NCBI GenBank assembly: GCA_964573105.1
Contig: CAZNIS010000004.1
Location: 1 to 64,000 of the forward strand
Length of the DNA stretch: 64,000 nt
DNA from: CAKZSB01 sp964573105
GTDB taxonomy: Bacteria; Pseudomonadota; Gammaproteobacteria; Granulosicoccales; Granulosicoccaceae
Reading direction: 5' to 3'
Shown: positions 25,721-34,924 of the stretch, piece after piece
How the letters are laid out: the number at the start of each line of letters is the position of its first letter
Position numbering within the stretch: the stretch's first letter is position 1
Program-made: the position numbers and the translations under genes
Notes under the pieces: generated by a model
The model's input: only the letters and a program-made list of their open reading frames with translations
Database searches by the model: none
Told to the model about the DNA's origin: nothing

Positions 25721-26470
25721 TCATTGCGATGGCTGATTAGCCTCTACCGGCGGCGGCAGTAACCTTTGTAACGCGGCGAACCAGCGCTCGGCCATTTTTT
25801 CTTCACCGTTTGCGTTCGGGTGGTAGTCGTCGTGATTGTCAGCAGCGGGGTTGTAATCGCTGTACTGGTCGACGAGTGCGACCGGCGAGGTCTCGGTCGA
25901 CATGGTGGGTGCCCATGCCCGCAAACCGGCGTTGAAGGGTTCGGTGTCCTTGTTGCGCATCGGGATGATCTGGGCGATCAATATTTGCACCACGGGGTTG
26001 GCCTTGCGCAGCGATGCTATGATTTGTTCCAGTTCAGCGAGCGTGCTATCAATCGACTGATCGCGGTCAAAATCGTTGGTGCCCAGATGCATGATCACAA
26101 CATCCGGCATGTAGCCGAACAGCCAGTGATTCATCCAGCCATCGAGTTCGGCTGCGATCTCGCCCGTCTCCCACGCCCAGTGCCCCTGGTGATCGAGGTC
26201 GAAGTCCCGTGCTGAACTCGGCGGCGCCTGGCCATAAAAATCATCCTGCCCGCCGACAAAATCCACGGCGTAGCCGGCTTTGTCGAGCTTGTGCCACAGC
26301 GCCCGGCGGTAGCTTGGCATGCCGAGCCCACCCTGAGTGATCGAATCGCCAAGTGGCAGGATCCGAATGGCGTTTACGGCAGCGGCCTGCTTTGTGAATT
26401 GCCAGGCAATCCCCGTCACTGCGATCAACGCAAGCACTACCAACCCGAGTTTGCGGCTTTTCACTTTCAC
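25721..26470 (-). CDS. SGNH/GDSL-type hydrolase, membrane-anchored or exported
   Basis: 249 residues with an N-terminal hydrophobic anchor (residues 9-27). The SGNH blocks are in order: block I 'ILPLGDSITQGG' (Ser nucleophile), block III 'MHLGTNDFDRD' (Asn) and block V 'DDYHPNANGEEKM' (Asp-x-x-His). This indicates an esterase or lipase-like hydrolase acting in the periplasm. The substrate is not evident. It lies between the flavin reductase and monooxygenase genes on the same strand. Confidence 0.88.
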   Translation of the reverse strand: MKVKSRKLGLVVLALIAVTGIAWQFTKQAAAVNAIRILPLGDSITQGGLGMPSYRRALWHKLDKAGYAVDFVGGQDDFYGQAPPSSARDFDLDHQGHWAWETGEIAAELDGWMNHWLFGYMPDVVIMHLGTNDFDRDQSIDSTLAELEQIIASLRKANPVVQILIAQIIPMRNKDTEPFNAGLRAWAPTMSTETSPVALVDQYSDYNPAADNHDDYHPNANGEEKMAERWFAALQRLLPPPVEANQPSQ

Positions 26471-26635
26471 GACTCGTTGCTGACTGAGCGCGATGCTATC
26501 GCAATATCCGGTCCCACGTCAGTGCGGTCATGACTGCCTGGAAGGCCAGGCGCGCCGCCAGCACCTCACAGCATCTGGTCATCGAGTCCACCACCCGCGA
26601 GCGCATAATAGTGCGCCCGCGTGTGGCAGTTACGA

Positions 26636-27796
26636 TCAGGCGCTGGCCAGATCCTTCTCGTGACGAGCAGTTGCCTCTTCGACGGCCTTCATCTGCTTTT
26701 CTGCCAACCCGCTCCGCTGCGCCTGCGCGCGATCGGCGGCGGCCTGCAAACCGCTGCCTGAAGACTGGAAGTGTGGCATTACCTCGCGGGCAAAGAGCTC
26801 ATAGCTTTTTTGCGTTGCTGCAGTGTTGGCCCAGTTGTGGGCAAGCGTGAGATAGGTGCCAAAGCCCCCGTTGGATTGCTCGATCAGATTTTCGATCTGC
26901 TCGATCATGCGTTGCGGTGTACCGACGACACCGAGACCACCATTGACGAAATCGATCATTTCGTCGACATCGCCGCCTTCGACCGCCATTTGCGGAAACG
27001 CAGCGACACTCTGGAAATACCGGAACCACTGTTCCATGCCGTATTTCATGTCTTCACGTGCCTGCTTCTCGGTTTCGGCCAGATGCATCAAGCCAACCAG
27101 TCGCCACTTGGCGCGATCGGCCACCTGACCGTGCTGCGCAGCCATTTGCTCCTGAATCGTCCAGTGGTGAGCCAGCACGTCCATACCGACGGCAACAGTG
27201 GCCCCAAGCGACAGCAGACCTGCGCCATAGCGACCGGCCAGCCGCGCACCAGATGGTGAGGCTACGGCGGCGACGGCAACGTCGAACAGCGGATCGGAAT
27301 AGGGCCGCAAATGCAGGCGGGCGTCTTTGAGGGTCAGGCGTTCGGATTCGTAGCTGACCGGCTCTTCACTGGTGAGCAGTCGCATCACGATATCCATGTA
27401 GTCTTCGAGCAGCGGCCGCATCTGCGGAGGCTCGAGGCCGAGCATCGCCGCATCGGTCGGCAGCGCACCGGGACCAACGCCCATCATGATGCGCCCGCGC
27501 GTCAGGTGATCCAGCAGCACCATGCGCTCGGCCACCCACAGCGGATTGTGATACGGCAGCGAGACCACTCCGGTGCCAAGCTTGATACGCTGCGTGCGCG
27601 CTGCAGCCGTGGCCATGAAGATTTCCGGTGAGGCGATAATCTCGCTGCCGGCCGAATGGTGCTCACCAATCCAGGCCTCGTCATAGCCGAGCCGATCCAG
27701 GTGTTCAAGTAGTGTGAGGTCGTCCTCCAGAGACAAAGTCGGATTATGACCGGGCGCATGAAACGGCGCCATGAAGATACCGAAATTCATTCTCAT
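26636..27796 (-). CDS. LLM-class flavin-dependent monooxygenase, LimB-like
   Basis: 386 residues of the bacterial luciferase-like family. The text 'FGIFMAPFH', 'LGYDEAWIGEHHSAG', 'LGTGVVSLPYHNPL', 'LDHLTRGRIMMGVGPGALP' and 'DARLHLRPY' is very close to limonene 1,2-monooxygenase (LimB) as I know it, and the length matches. These enzymes use reduced FMN from a separate reductase to oxygenate a small organic molecule. A flavin reductase gene lies 970 bp downstream. Assignment to limonene itself would be inference; many LimB-like enzymes have unknown substrates. The C-terminal ~40 residues are a charged helix. Confidence 0.85.
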   Translation of the reverse strand: MRMNFGIFMAPFHAPGHNPTLSLEDDLTLLEHLDRLGYDEAWIGEHHSAGSEIIASPEIFMATAAARTQRIKLGTGVVSLPYHNPLWVAERMVLLDHLTRGRIMMGVGPGALPTDAAMLGLEPPQMRPLLEDYMDIVMRLLTSEEPVSYESERLTLKDARLHLRPYSDPLFDVAVAAVASPSGARLAGRYGAGLLSLGATVAVGMDVLAHHWTIQEQMAAQHGQVADRAKWRLVGLMHLAETEKQAREDMKYGMEQWFRYFQSVAAFPQMAVEGGDVDEMIDFVNGGLGVVGTPQRMIEQIENLIEQSNGGFGTYLTLAHNWANTAATQKSYELFAREVMPHFQSSGSGLQAAADRAQAQRSGLAEKQMKAVEEATARHEKDLASA

Positions 27797-27893
27797 ATTA
27801 TTCCTCCGTTGTAGCGTCGGGCCACCCCGCCCGCTCGCCCATCATAACGCCGCAACCGCCCCCCAATGCAAGTTAAAGTTGAGGGCGTTCGGG

Positions 27894-28646
27894 TCACTGC
27901 CCGAACGGATCGAATCCGAGGTTTTCCATCAGGCGTTTGACCACTCTAAATGCAGGCGCGCCAGGTGCAAATGCCGGATCGTAGATGGCTTGCAGCAACG
28001 CGCGATCGTAACGGGTAATCGATTTCGGCTCGACCACATTGTTGAACGAAAAATAGCGCGAACCGCCGGCGTCGTTGAACATGCCAAACGATTGATAGAT
28101 CTCCTCCTGCAGACAGGTGCGCAGCATGTCCGTCGAGAGGTCGTCGCGCACGTAGACCAACGCCTGACGGATCTCCATATAACCGGTCTGAAACGGGGAG
28201 AAAAAACACAGCGGGGTCGGATCGCGATCAAACGTGCGCTGATAAACGGGCCGCAGTGGAATGGTGCTGGCGATGTCTTTCATCGTCGCCGCACTGGCAA
28301 ACACCACGACGAAATTGCCACAACGATCCTGCTCTTCGCATTCACCGATAGTAAAAGGTGGCGATCGCTGCAGCTCGGCCAGATAGTCCTCTGCACTGAT
28401 CGCAGGTTCAGTTGCCAATGTATAGCGGCGATCGACAAGCCCGGTAACCTCGGCAAGCGTCTGCTCGGCAAGCGATGCCGAGCTATCACCAGCGCGGCCG
28501 ACGATTCGCAATCGAACATCCTGCTCCCAGCGACTGATCACATTGACGTTGCCACCGAGAATGTGAATCGCCTCGTCGAAGATCTGCCCCTGCTGCTCAC
28601 GGCTCAGCGTGTCCTCGGCATGGACCGCTGGCTGGCCACCGAGCAC
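27894..28646 (-). CDS. DUF2927 family exported protein
   Basis: About 250 residues with DUF2927 text: 'CLQEEIYQSFGMFNDAGGSR', 'YFSFNNVVEPKSITRYDRAL' and 'LLQAIYDPAF'. The family resembles secreted metallopeptidase-like proteins without a known activity. The first usual start codon (GTG 28646) falls inside a signal peptide: the frame continues upstream as 'RRRPAIACWLLAKALVLGG' before 'QPAVHAED', back to a TAG near 28710, but contains no ATG, GTG or TTG. The real start may be a rare codon such as ATC overlapping the end of the preceding gene. Confidence 0.72.
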   Translation of the reverse strand: MLGGQPAVHAEDTLSREQQGQIFDEAIHILGGNVNVISRWEQDVRLRIVGRAGDSSASLAEQTLAEVTGLVDRRYTLATEPAISAEDYLAELQRSPPFTIGECEEQDRCGNFVVVFASAATMKDIASTIPLRPVYQRTFDRDPTPLCFFSPFQTGYMEIRQALVYVRDDLSTDMLRTCLQEEIYQSFGMFNDAGGSRYFSFNNVVEPKSITRYDRALLQAIYDPAFAPGAPAFRVVKRLMENLGFDPFGQ

Positions 28647-28695
28647 AAGCGCCTTCGCCAGCAGCCAGCATGCGATTGCGGGCCTGCGCCGAGCC

Positions 28696-29061
28696 TTATT
28701 GATTGTTTTGCTCTAGCTTTTTTGAACCGGTACTGACAAGTGCAACCAGCAATACGATCGCGACGATCATCATGCCCATGCCCTCGCGCGCAGTCTCAAC
28801 CTCCCACCACACTTCCTGTCGCCACCAGCCCGGGGTGGTTGGCCAGTACCAGAACATCCCAACCAGCGCCAGCAGCAGACAGATGGACAATAGAATGCGC
28901 GGTGCCGGTCGGCTCAGCCAGCCAGGGAAAAATCCCGCAATCGCGGCCCACCCCGCCGGCACCAGATAGATCGCCATCCACAACAGGCCGTCTGGGTCAT
29001 TGAGTTGCACTGCGATGAACAACAGCATCAGCAAACAGAGAAAGATGTTCAGATAGCGCAT
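28696..29061 (-). CDS. Transmembrane-220-like small membrane protein
   Basis: 121 residues with four hydrophobic helices. 'FCLLMLLFIAVQLNDPDGLL' and 'WMAIYLVPAGWAAIAGF' match the TMEM220-like family (N-D-P-D loop after helix 1), whose function is unknown. A Trp-rich loop 'FWYWPTTPGWWRQEVWWE' lies before the last helix. It is adjacent to the DUF2927 gene with a possible overlap and divergent from the ebo cluster. Confidence 0.82.
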   Translation of the reverse strand: MRYLNIFLCLLMLLFIAVQLNDPDGLLWMAIYLVPAGWAAIAGFFPGWLSRPAPRILLSICLLLALVGMFWYWPTTPGWWRQEVWWEVETAREGMGMMIVAIVLLVALVSTGSKKLEQNNQ

Positions 29062-29342
29062 GGCGTGTCCAGAGTGTTTCCCGACTCAATTGTAGACCGA
29101 CCACACAACCGAGAATAGCACCGCGTTGACAACCACGGTCGCGCCGTTATGATGATCCGGCAGTCGCGGGAATCACGGCGACCGCATGCGAGGAATCCTG
29201 TGACAGCCGCCGGCAGGCTCTGGATGTATGGTGCCGGCAGGACTGCGCTGTTTCCGGCTCGGGAGCACACCGGGGCCATGGTCGGCGGACACCTCACAAT
29301 GTTTTCATCACGCAGCGCCAACCACCGTACAGCCGGAAGCCC

Positions 29343-30536
29343 ATGTCACAAGTCAGCGAACAATCCCGAAACCATACGACCACCGCGTGGCAACGGTTCA
29401 GCGTTCCATACGAGTTTCCGGTTTGTTTCACCAGCGGCCTGTTTGATCCGGCCAATCCGCTTTTGCGGGACACCCTATGCCGGCTGGAGCCATCAAAACG
29501 CCATCGTATCGTCGTGTTCGCCGACAGCGGCCTGCTTGAGACCATAACCGATCTTGGCAAGAACATACGCGCTTACTGTCTGGCGCACGCCGAGCACATC
29601 GATCTGGTCACCGATCCCGTGCCGATGCCTGCCGGTGAAAAACTCAAATCCGAACTGCACTTTGTCGAGCAGATGCAAAAGGTGCTGTTCGAACACCACA
29701 TCGATCGCCACTCATACGTGATCGGTCTGGGCGGCGGCGCGTTGCTCGATGCCGTTGGTCTGGTCGCCGCGACTTCGCACCGCGGCATTCGCCACATTCG
29801 CATGCCATCGACCGTGCTGTCTCAGAACGACTCGGGCGTCGGTGTGAAAAACGGCGTCAATCTGTTTGGGCAGAAGAACTATATCGGCACTTTTGCGCCT
29901 CCCTTTGCGGTACTGAACGACTACGACTTCATCGAGTCGCTGCCTGAGCGGGACAAGATATCCGGCATGGCCGAGGCGGTGAAAGTCGCGCTGATTCGCG
30001 ATGCCAGGTTTTACGCCTGGCTCGAGTCCAACGCCGACAAACTCGCCCGCTTTGAACGCGAGGCGATGAGCTACATGATTCAACGCTGCGCCGAACTGCA
30101 TATGCACCAGATCGGCAAAGGTGGCGATCCGTTCGAGTCCGGCAGCGCGCGCCCGCTGGACTACGGACACTGGGCCGCCCACAAACTCGAAACCCTGACG
30201 CGCTATCACTTGCGCCACGGTGAGGCGGTCGCGATCGGGCTTGCGCTCGATACGCGCTACTCGGTGCTGTCTGGCCTGCTGGAAGCCGGTGAGGAGGACC
30301 GGGTTTGCCAATTGCTGGAAAAGCTGGGTTTTGAACTCTGGCACGCGAGCCTTGAGATGAAAAATACAGCGGGCGCCTATGAAGTCATGCAGGGCTTGCG
30401 CGATTTTCGCGAGCACCTGGGCGGCGAACTGACCATCACACTGCTCGAATCACTCGGCCAGGGTGTGGAGGTCCACGACATGGACGAAGCGCGCGTCATC
30501 GAGTCTATCGACTGGATGAAGAATCGACGCAGCTGA
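29343..30536 (+). CDS. eboD: EboD: 3-dehydroquinate synthase-like enzyme
   Basis: 397 residues of the dehydroquinate-synthase superfamily. NAD-site and metal-site text is present: 'VIGLGGGALLDAVGLVAAT', 'MPSTVLSQNDSGVGVKNGVN', 'SGMAEAVKVALIRD' (Glu ligand), 'DYGHWAAHKLE' and 'LRHGEAVAIGLA' (His ligands). In ebo clusters this protein acts in making or handling a cyclic polyol-type precursor, not in the shikimate pathway. It opens a co-directional series with eboA 36 bp downstream. The upstream 281 bp, divergent from the TMEM220-like gene, should hold the cluster promoter. Confidence 0.88.
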   Translation: MSQVSEQSRNHTTTAWQRFSVPYEFPVCFTSGLFDPANPLLRDTLCRLEPSKRHRIVVFADSGLLETITDLGKNIRAYCLAHAEHIDLVTDPVPMPAGEKLKSELHFVEQMQKVLFEHHIDRHSYVIGLGGGALLDAVGLVAATSHRGIRHIRMPSTVLSQNDSGVGVKNGVNLFGQKNYIGTFAPPFAVLNDYDFIESLPERDKISGMAEAVKVALIRDARFYAWLESNADKLARFEREAMSYMIQRCAELHMHQIGKGGDPFESGSARPLDYGHWAAHKLETLTRYHLRHGEAVAIGLALDTRYSVLSGLLEAGEEDRVCQLLEKLGFELWHASLEMKNTAGAYEVMQGLRDFREHLGGELTITLLESLGQGVEVHDMDEARVIESIDWMKNRRS

Positions 30537-30572
30537 TCTTCAGCCACCTATGCCAGAGGCAAACGATCACCC

Positions 30573-31442
30573 ATGAGCACCCCTGCCGAACTGTTGCAAC
30601 GCTGGCTGACCGAGCGCGCCAGCCGTGAAAACTGCGACTGGCTGCAAGCGCAGCTGGACAAAATACTGCGCGCGAACTCTGATCGCGACCTGCACATTAC
30701 GCTGGGCATGATCCCGCGCAAATTCGGTCGCGATGATTTATCACTCAGCGCTGACGAACTGGCCGCCGCGCACGCTGCACGCCCAAACTGGAACCCGGCT
30801 GGCTGGAGCATCGACACCGCCGCCCGGGTACTGGTGTTGTGTCACCTGGCCGAACGCGGCGAAGAGCAGTTCGGCGCGACCTTCACCGATCTGAGCCGAA
30901 GTGCTGATCTGGCTGAATCGATCGCGCTCTACAGCGGCGTGCCGCTCTACCCGGCCGGCGACGCGCTGGATGAACAGATCGGCGAAGGGCTGCGAACCAA
31001 CATGCGCGCCGTTTTCGAGGCGATCGCCCATCACAACCCCTATCCGGCCGAAAACTTCAGCGAGAACCGCTGGAATCACATGGTGTTGAAAGCACTGTTT
31101 ATCGACAGCACACTGGCACCAATTCAGGGCCTGGATGATCGGGCCAATGCCGAGCTTGCGACGATCCTGTGCGACTACGCTCACGAGCGCTGGGCCGCCG
31201 GGCGGCCGGTTACCCCGGAACTGTGGCGTTGCGTTGGCCCATTTGCCACGGGCCCGATGATTGACGATCTGGCGCGCGTGATCGACAACGGCACCGAGCT
31301 GGAACGACAGGCAGCGCTGCTCGCGCTGGCGGCCAGTTCGGACCCGGCAGCGCGTGAAATTGTGGGAAAATTCCCCGAAACCGGCGAAGCAATTGCCAAT
31401 GGCTCACTGACGTGGGATTCTCTGACGGCGGCCGTCGACTAA
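30573..31442 (+). CDS. eboA: EboA domain protein
   Basis: 289 residues, all-helical, soluble. 'LDKILRANSDRDLHITLGMI', 'PRKFGRDDLSL', 'WNPAGWSIDTAARVLVLCHL' and 'NRWNHMVLKALFIDSTLAPI' are typical of EboA. Its biochemical role is unknown; in cyanobacteria the ebo genes are needed for export of a scytonemin precursor to the periplasm. It lies between eboD and eboB with short gaps. Confidence 0.88.
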   Translation: MSTPAELLQRWLTERASRENCDWLQAQLDKILRANSDRDLHITLGMIPRKFGRDDLSLSADELAAAHAARPNWNPAGWSIDTAARVLVLCHLAERGEEQFGATFTDLSRSADLAESIALYSGVPLYPAGDALDEQIGEGLRTNMRAVFEAIAHHNPYPAENFSENRWNHMVLKALFIDSTLAPIQGLDDRANAELATILCDYAHERWAAGRPVTPELWRCVGPFATGPMIDDLARVIDNGTELERQAALLALAASSDPAAREIVGKFPETGEAIANGSLTWDSLTAAVD

Positions 31443-31473
31443 AGCGCGCCGCTATCCCCCTGACAGGAACAAC

Positions 31474-32397
31474 ATGTACATCGACCCGCACGCTCACATG
31501 ATTTCCCGCACCACCGACGACTACCAGGCGATGGCAGCCTCCGGGGTCGTGGCGGTGATCGAGCCTGCATTCTGGGTGGGTCAGCCACGCACGCATATCG
31601 GCACCTACATCGACTATCTCTCGGCAATTATCGGCTTCGAGCGATTCCGCGCCGGGCAGTTCGGTATTCGTCACTACTGCACCGTGGGGCTCAACTCCAA
31701 AGAGGCCAACAACGAGGCGCTGGCCGAGGCGGTGATGGATATCCTGCCCCGCTTCGCGCTGAAAGAGGGCGTGGTCGCGATCGGCGAAATTGGTTATGAC
31801 GAACAAACGGAACTCGAAGATCGCTACTTCCGGCAACAACTGGACCTGGCGAAGGAGCTGGATTTGCCGGTCATGATCCACACTCCGCACCGCGATAAAA
31901 AGCGGGGCACGACGCGCTCGATGGATGTTTGCGAAGAGCACGGCATGGATCCCACGAAAATCGTCGTCGATCACAACAACGAAGAGACTGTGCGCGAAGT
32001 GCTCGATCGCGGCTACTGGGCGGCCTTCTCGATTTACCCGTCGACCAAAATGGGCAACGAGCGAATGGTGGATATTCTGGCCGAATACGGTGCCGAGCGG
32101 ATCATGGTCGACTCTGCCTGCGACTGGGGCATCTCCGAACCGCTGGGTGTGGCGAAAACGGCGCGTCTGGCGCTGGAGCGCGGCATACCGCAAGAGCAAG
32201 TCAATATGGTCTGCTACGCCAACGCGCTGGCAGCCTATGGACAGAGCGGCCAAATGAGCGAGGACGACTGGCTGAACCCACCGCCCATTGACCAGCGCAC
32301 CGTCTACGAAGGCAATTCCATTTTGCGCGGCGGCCGCGATCCGGTGGTTGAAGACCACGCTGTCAGCAGGAATGCGAACAAGCTGATTATCGAGTAG
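31474..32397 (+). CDS. eboB: EboB: TatD family metal-dependent hydrolase
   Basis: 307 residues with an amidohydrolase TIM-barrel: 'MYIDPHAHMISR' (HxH), 'VVAIGEIGYDEQTELEDRYF' (Glu ligand), 'LPVMIHTPHRD' (His), 'KIVVDHNNEET' (His) and 'IMVDSACDWG' (Asp). The N-terminus opens directly on the first strand, as in EboB proteins. A ribosome site AGGAA precedes the ATG. Reaction unknown; TatD-type hydrolases cleave phosphoester or amide bonds. Followed by idi after 7 bp. Confidence 0.88.
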   Translation: MYIDPHAHMISRTTDDYQAMAASGVVAVIEPAFWVGQPRTHIGTYIDYLSAIIGFERFRAGQFGIRHYCTVGLNSKEANNEALAEAVMDILPRFALKEGVVAIGEIGYDEQTELEDRYFRQQLDLAKELDLPVMIHTPHRDKKRGTTRSMDVCEEHGMDPTKIVVDHNNEETVREVLDRGYWAAFSIYPSTKMGNERMVDILAEYGAERIMVDSACDWGISEPLGVAKTARLALERGIPQEQVNMVCYANALAAYGQSGQMSEDDWLNPPPIDQRTVYEGNSILRGGRDPVVEDHAVSRNANKLIIE

Positions 32398-32404
32398 CCA
32401 TCTC

Positions 32405-32965
32405 ATGGAAAGAGCACCGCAAAGCGCGTTGCGCGATATTGGTCTGCACGAGCAGATCATCGCCATCGACACCAACGAGCCCTACCCGATCGACAAACTC
32501 GAAGCTCACTTGTCGGACATTCGCCATGTGGCGATATCCATCTTCGTGTTTCACGACGGGAAATTATTGCTCCAACAGCGCGCCGCCACCAAGTACCACT
32601 CGGCAGGACTTTGGGCCAACACCGTCTGTTCACACCCACGCTGGGATGAGACCGTCAGCGAGTGCGCCGATCGACGTCTCAACGAAGAGCTCGGGTGGAA
32701 TACGCCGCTGAAAAAGTTCGGCACCATCGACTACCGCGCACAGGTAGGAGAACTCTACGAGAACGAACACGTGCACTGCTTCGCCGGCGAGCTGACCGAC
32801 CCGAGCCAAAGTGAACAGTTCAATCCACAGGAGGTTGCAGCGGTCGAGTGGTTGACGCTGGCAGAGATTCAGCAGCAGATCAGCCGTCGCCCGGAGACCT
32901 TCACCGAGTGGTTCAAAATCTACATGAGTACGCATCGCGACATGATCGATGCGTTGCTGCATTAG
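32405..32965 (+). CDS. idi: Isopentenyl-diphosphate delta-isomerase, type 1
   Basis: 186 residues of the Nudix-fold type 1 IPP isomerase family, which interconverts isopentenyl and dimethylallyl diphosphate. The catalytic Cys is in 'LWANTVCSHPRWDET' and the catalytic Glu in 'ELYENEHVHCF'; the Nudix-derived 'RRLNEELGW' metal site is also present. It starts 7 bp after eboB, so it is transcribed with the ebo genes. Its presence next to a UbiA-type prenyltransferase (eboC) suggests a dedicated prenyl donor supply. Confidence 0.92.
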   Translation: MERAPQSALRDIGLHEQIIAIDTNEPYPIDKLEAHLSDIRHVAISIFVFHDGKLLLQQRAATKYHSAGLWANTVCSHPRWDETVSECADRRLNEELGWNTPLKKFGTIDYRAQVGELYENEHVHCFAGELTDPSQSEQFNPQEVAAVEWLTLAEIQQQISRRPETFTEWFKIYMSTHRDMIDALLH

Positions 32966-33450
32966 TGCTCTGGCAACACTAAAAATTGGAACACAGTATG
33001 ACTTTTGATGTACCGACAACTTACTGGCAAAGACTGAACGACGGTGGCCGGCACATCAAAAGCCATCCCCTGCGGGCGAGCGTATAAGTGGCCATCGCCG
33101 CGTTGCGCTCACTCACAATAGAACAACTATTATTCGATCGCGCGCCTTGCGCTGACCACTTCTACACTCGCTGTATCCCAACTTTTAATATTGTCAGAGC
33201 ACTAGCAGCTATCACAGAGTTTAATTGCTCCTCCAAATACAACGGTTATAGCTCGCAACAACCGTTGTTTCCAAACGCTTTTTAGGGGTGCTCATCTAAC
33301 CCAGTTGTGGTACATTCAGATCAGCCGTGGTCGGTCATGCATGGGTCGATGTACTGGTTTCCCACGTGATTTCGCGGCACCTGCCAAGGCTTGCTCAATC
33401 AAGTTGGGGCAAGCCCTGACCATCGAACACTTCCTGGAGGAAAGCACCAC
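32966..33450. other. Intergenic region after idi
   Basis: 485 bp. A 29-codon frame at 32998-33087 (ATG to TAA) begins 'MTFDVPTTYWQRLNDG', which recalls the N-terminus of AmmeMemoRadiSam-type radical SAM proteins, then loses resemblance; it may be a vestige or chance. A second 65-codon frame at 33088-33285 does not look coding. The rest is A+T-richer and should contain the promoter of the sugar dehydrogenase gene, whose ribosome site TGGAGG lies at about 33436. Confidence 0.4.
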
Positions 33451-34758
33451 ATGCAACTCACCAAACTGGTCACAGCCGTTGCGTTGAGCACGGGTTTGCT
33501 CGCCGGCGGCACCGTCGCTCAGGCTGAGGGCGCCAAAGTAAAACTTGAGCCATTCGCAACAGGCGTGAATGGACCGACCTCAATGGTCCAACCGGATGGC
33601 GATAACCGACTGTTCGTCACTGAGCAATTTGGGCGAGTCAGAATTGTCAATGCAGATGGCAGTGTCGAACCAGAGCCGTTTCTGGATATACGAAATCTTA
33701 TGATCGATTTGCATCCTGACTTTGACGAACGCGGGTTACTCGGCCTTACTTTTCATCCCGACTTTAAATCTAACGGGAAATTTTATGTAGCCTACAGTGG
33801 GCATCTGGATTTCGATTCAGACCTAGGTAAACAGCTTTGGTGGTCACACACCAATACTGTAGCGGAATTCACAGTCTCGAGTGACGATCCGAACAAGGCC
33901 AACCCGGATTCAATGCGAGTGATTACCTCTATGGACTGGCCCCAATTCAACCATAATGGACACTGGATTGGCTTTGGAGCGGATGGCATGTTGTATATCT
34001 CGACTGGCGATGGCGGCTATGCGAATGATTGGGGCATTGGTCACAACGTACTCGAAGGCAACGCACAAGACCTCACAAATCCCCTGGGGAAAATCTTGCG
34101 AGTCGATGTCAACAAATCAGAGAATGGCAAAAACTACGCTGTGCCGAGCGACAATCCGTTCGTTGGTAACGCTGAGGTTGAACCAGAGATTTGGGCATAC
34201 GGCCTGCGAAATCCCTGGCGCTGCTCATTCGCACCTGATGGTGTTCAGCTATTTTGTGGTGACGTTCAGCAGAACAGCTATGAAGAGATCAATATCATCG
34301 AAAAAGGCGGCAACTACGGCTGGCGCAAAATGGAAGCATCTCATTGCTTCGACTATACCAAACCAGACACGCATCCAGCAGATTGTGATACTGAGGGCCT
34401 GATCGAGCCTATAATGGAGTACAACCATTGCGCGGCGCAGCCCGATGGCTGCCTTGGCATTTCCATCACCGGCGGATACGTTTACGACGGCACGGTTGAA
34501 GACTGGAAAGGAAAGTACATATTTGGCGACTGGAGTAAGTCTTTCGCTTCTATGAAAGGCCAGATCTTCATCGGTTCACCCGGTGGGGACGGTGACTGGG
34601 CTATGGAAGTAGCTGAAGTGGCGAACATGCCAGGAGATGTACCCTATGTGATGGCATTTGGTCAGGATTCTGCTGGGGAGGTCTATGCACTGACCTCTAT
34701 CACAACCGGTCCTGTAGGCTCATTGGATACGATCTACAAAGTCGTTCCTGCCGAGTAA
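33451..34758 (+). CDS. PQQ-dependent sugar (glucose/sorbosone) dehydrogenase
   Basis: 435 residues with a signal peptide ending near 'GGTVAQAEG'. Six-bladed propeller text of the soluble GDH/sorbosone family is clear: 'DERGLLGLTFHPDFKSNGKF', 'GADGMLYISTGDGGYANDWG', 'AYGLRNPWRCSFAPDG', 'INIIEKGGNYGWRKMEASHC' and 'GGYVYDGTVEDWKGKYIFGD'. It oxidises a sugar or other polyol in the periplasm. ATG 33451 has GGAGG upstream; the open frame before it is non-coding. It lies inside the ebo series and is followed by a terminator and a diheme cytochrome c, a plausible electron acceptor. Confidence 0.9.
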   Translation: MQLTKLVTAVALSTGLLAGGTVAQAEGAKVKLEPFATGVNGPTSMVQPDGDNRLFVTEQFGRVRIVNADGSVEPEPFLDIRNLMIDLHPDFDERGLLGLTFHPDFKSNGKFYVAYSGHLDFDSDLGKQLWWSHTNTVAEFTVSSDDPNKANPDSMRVITSMDWPQFNHNGHWIGFGADGMLYISTGDGGYANDWGIGHNVLEGNAQDLTNPLGKILRVDVNKSENGKNYAVPSDNPFVGNAEVEPEIWAYGLRNPWRCSFAPDGVQLFCGDVQQNSYEEINIIEKGGNYGWRKMEASHCFDYTKPDTHPADCDTEGLIEPIMEYNHCAAQPDGCLGISITGGYVYDGTVEDWKGKYIFGDWSKSFASMKGQIFIGSPGGDGDWAMEVAEVANMPGDVPYVMAFGQDSAGEVYALTSITTGPVGSLDTIYKVVPAE

Positions 34759-34781
34759 GCCACTCCAGGGCTGATGTATCG

Positions 34782-34813
34782 GGCTGCCCGCAATCGCGGG
34801 CGGCCTTTTTTTT
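34782..34813 (+). terminator. Terminator after the sugar dehydrogenase gene
   Basis: GGCTGCCCGC / GCGGGCGGCC hairpin with AATC loop and a run of eight T: a textbook rho-independent terminator, so the following cytochrome gene must have its own promoter or depend on read-through. Confidence 0.92.
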
Positions 34814-34924
34814 GACCGTTAAAACACAATGACCGGTATCGGGTGTCACGGCGACAAACCCGGTGCCAGCCGGCGTTCAGCTTGTATCGGCTATGCTGCC
34901 ATCGATCAATCAGGGTATCGATCA

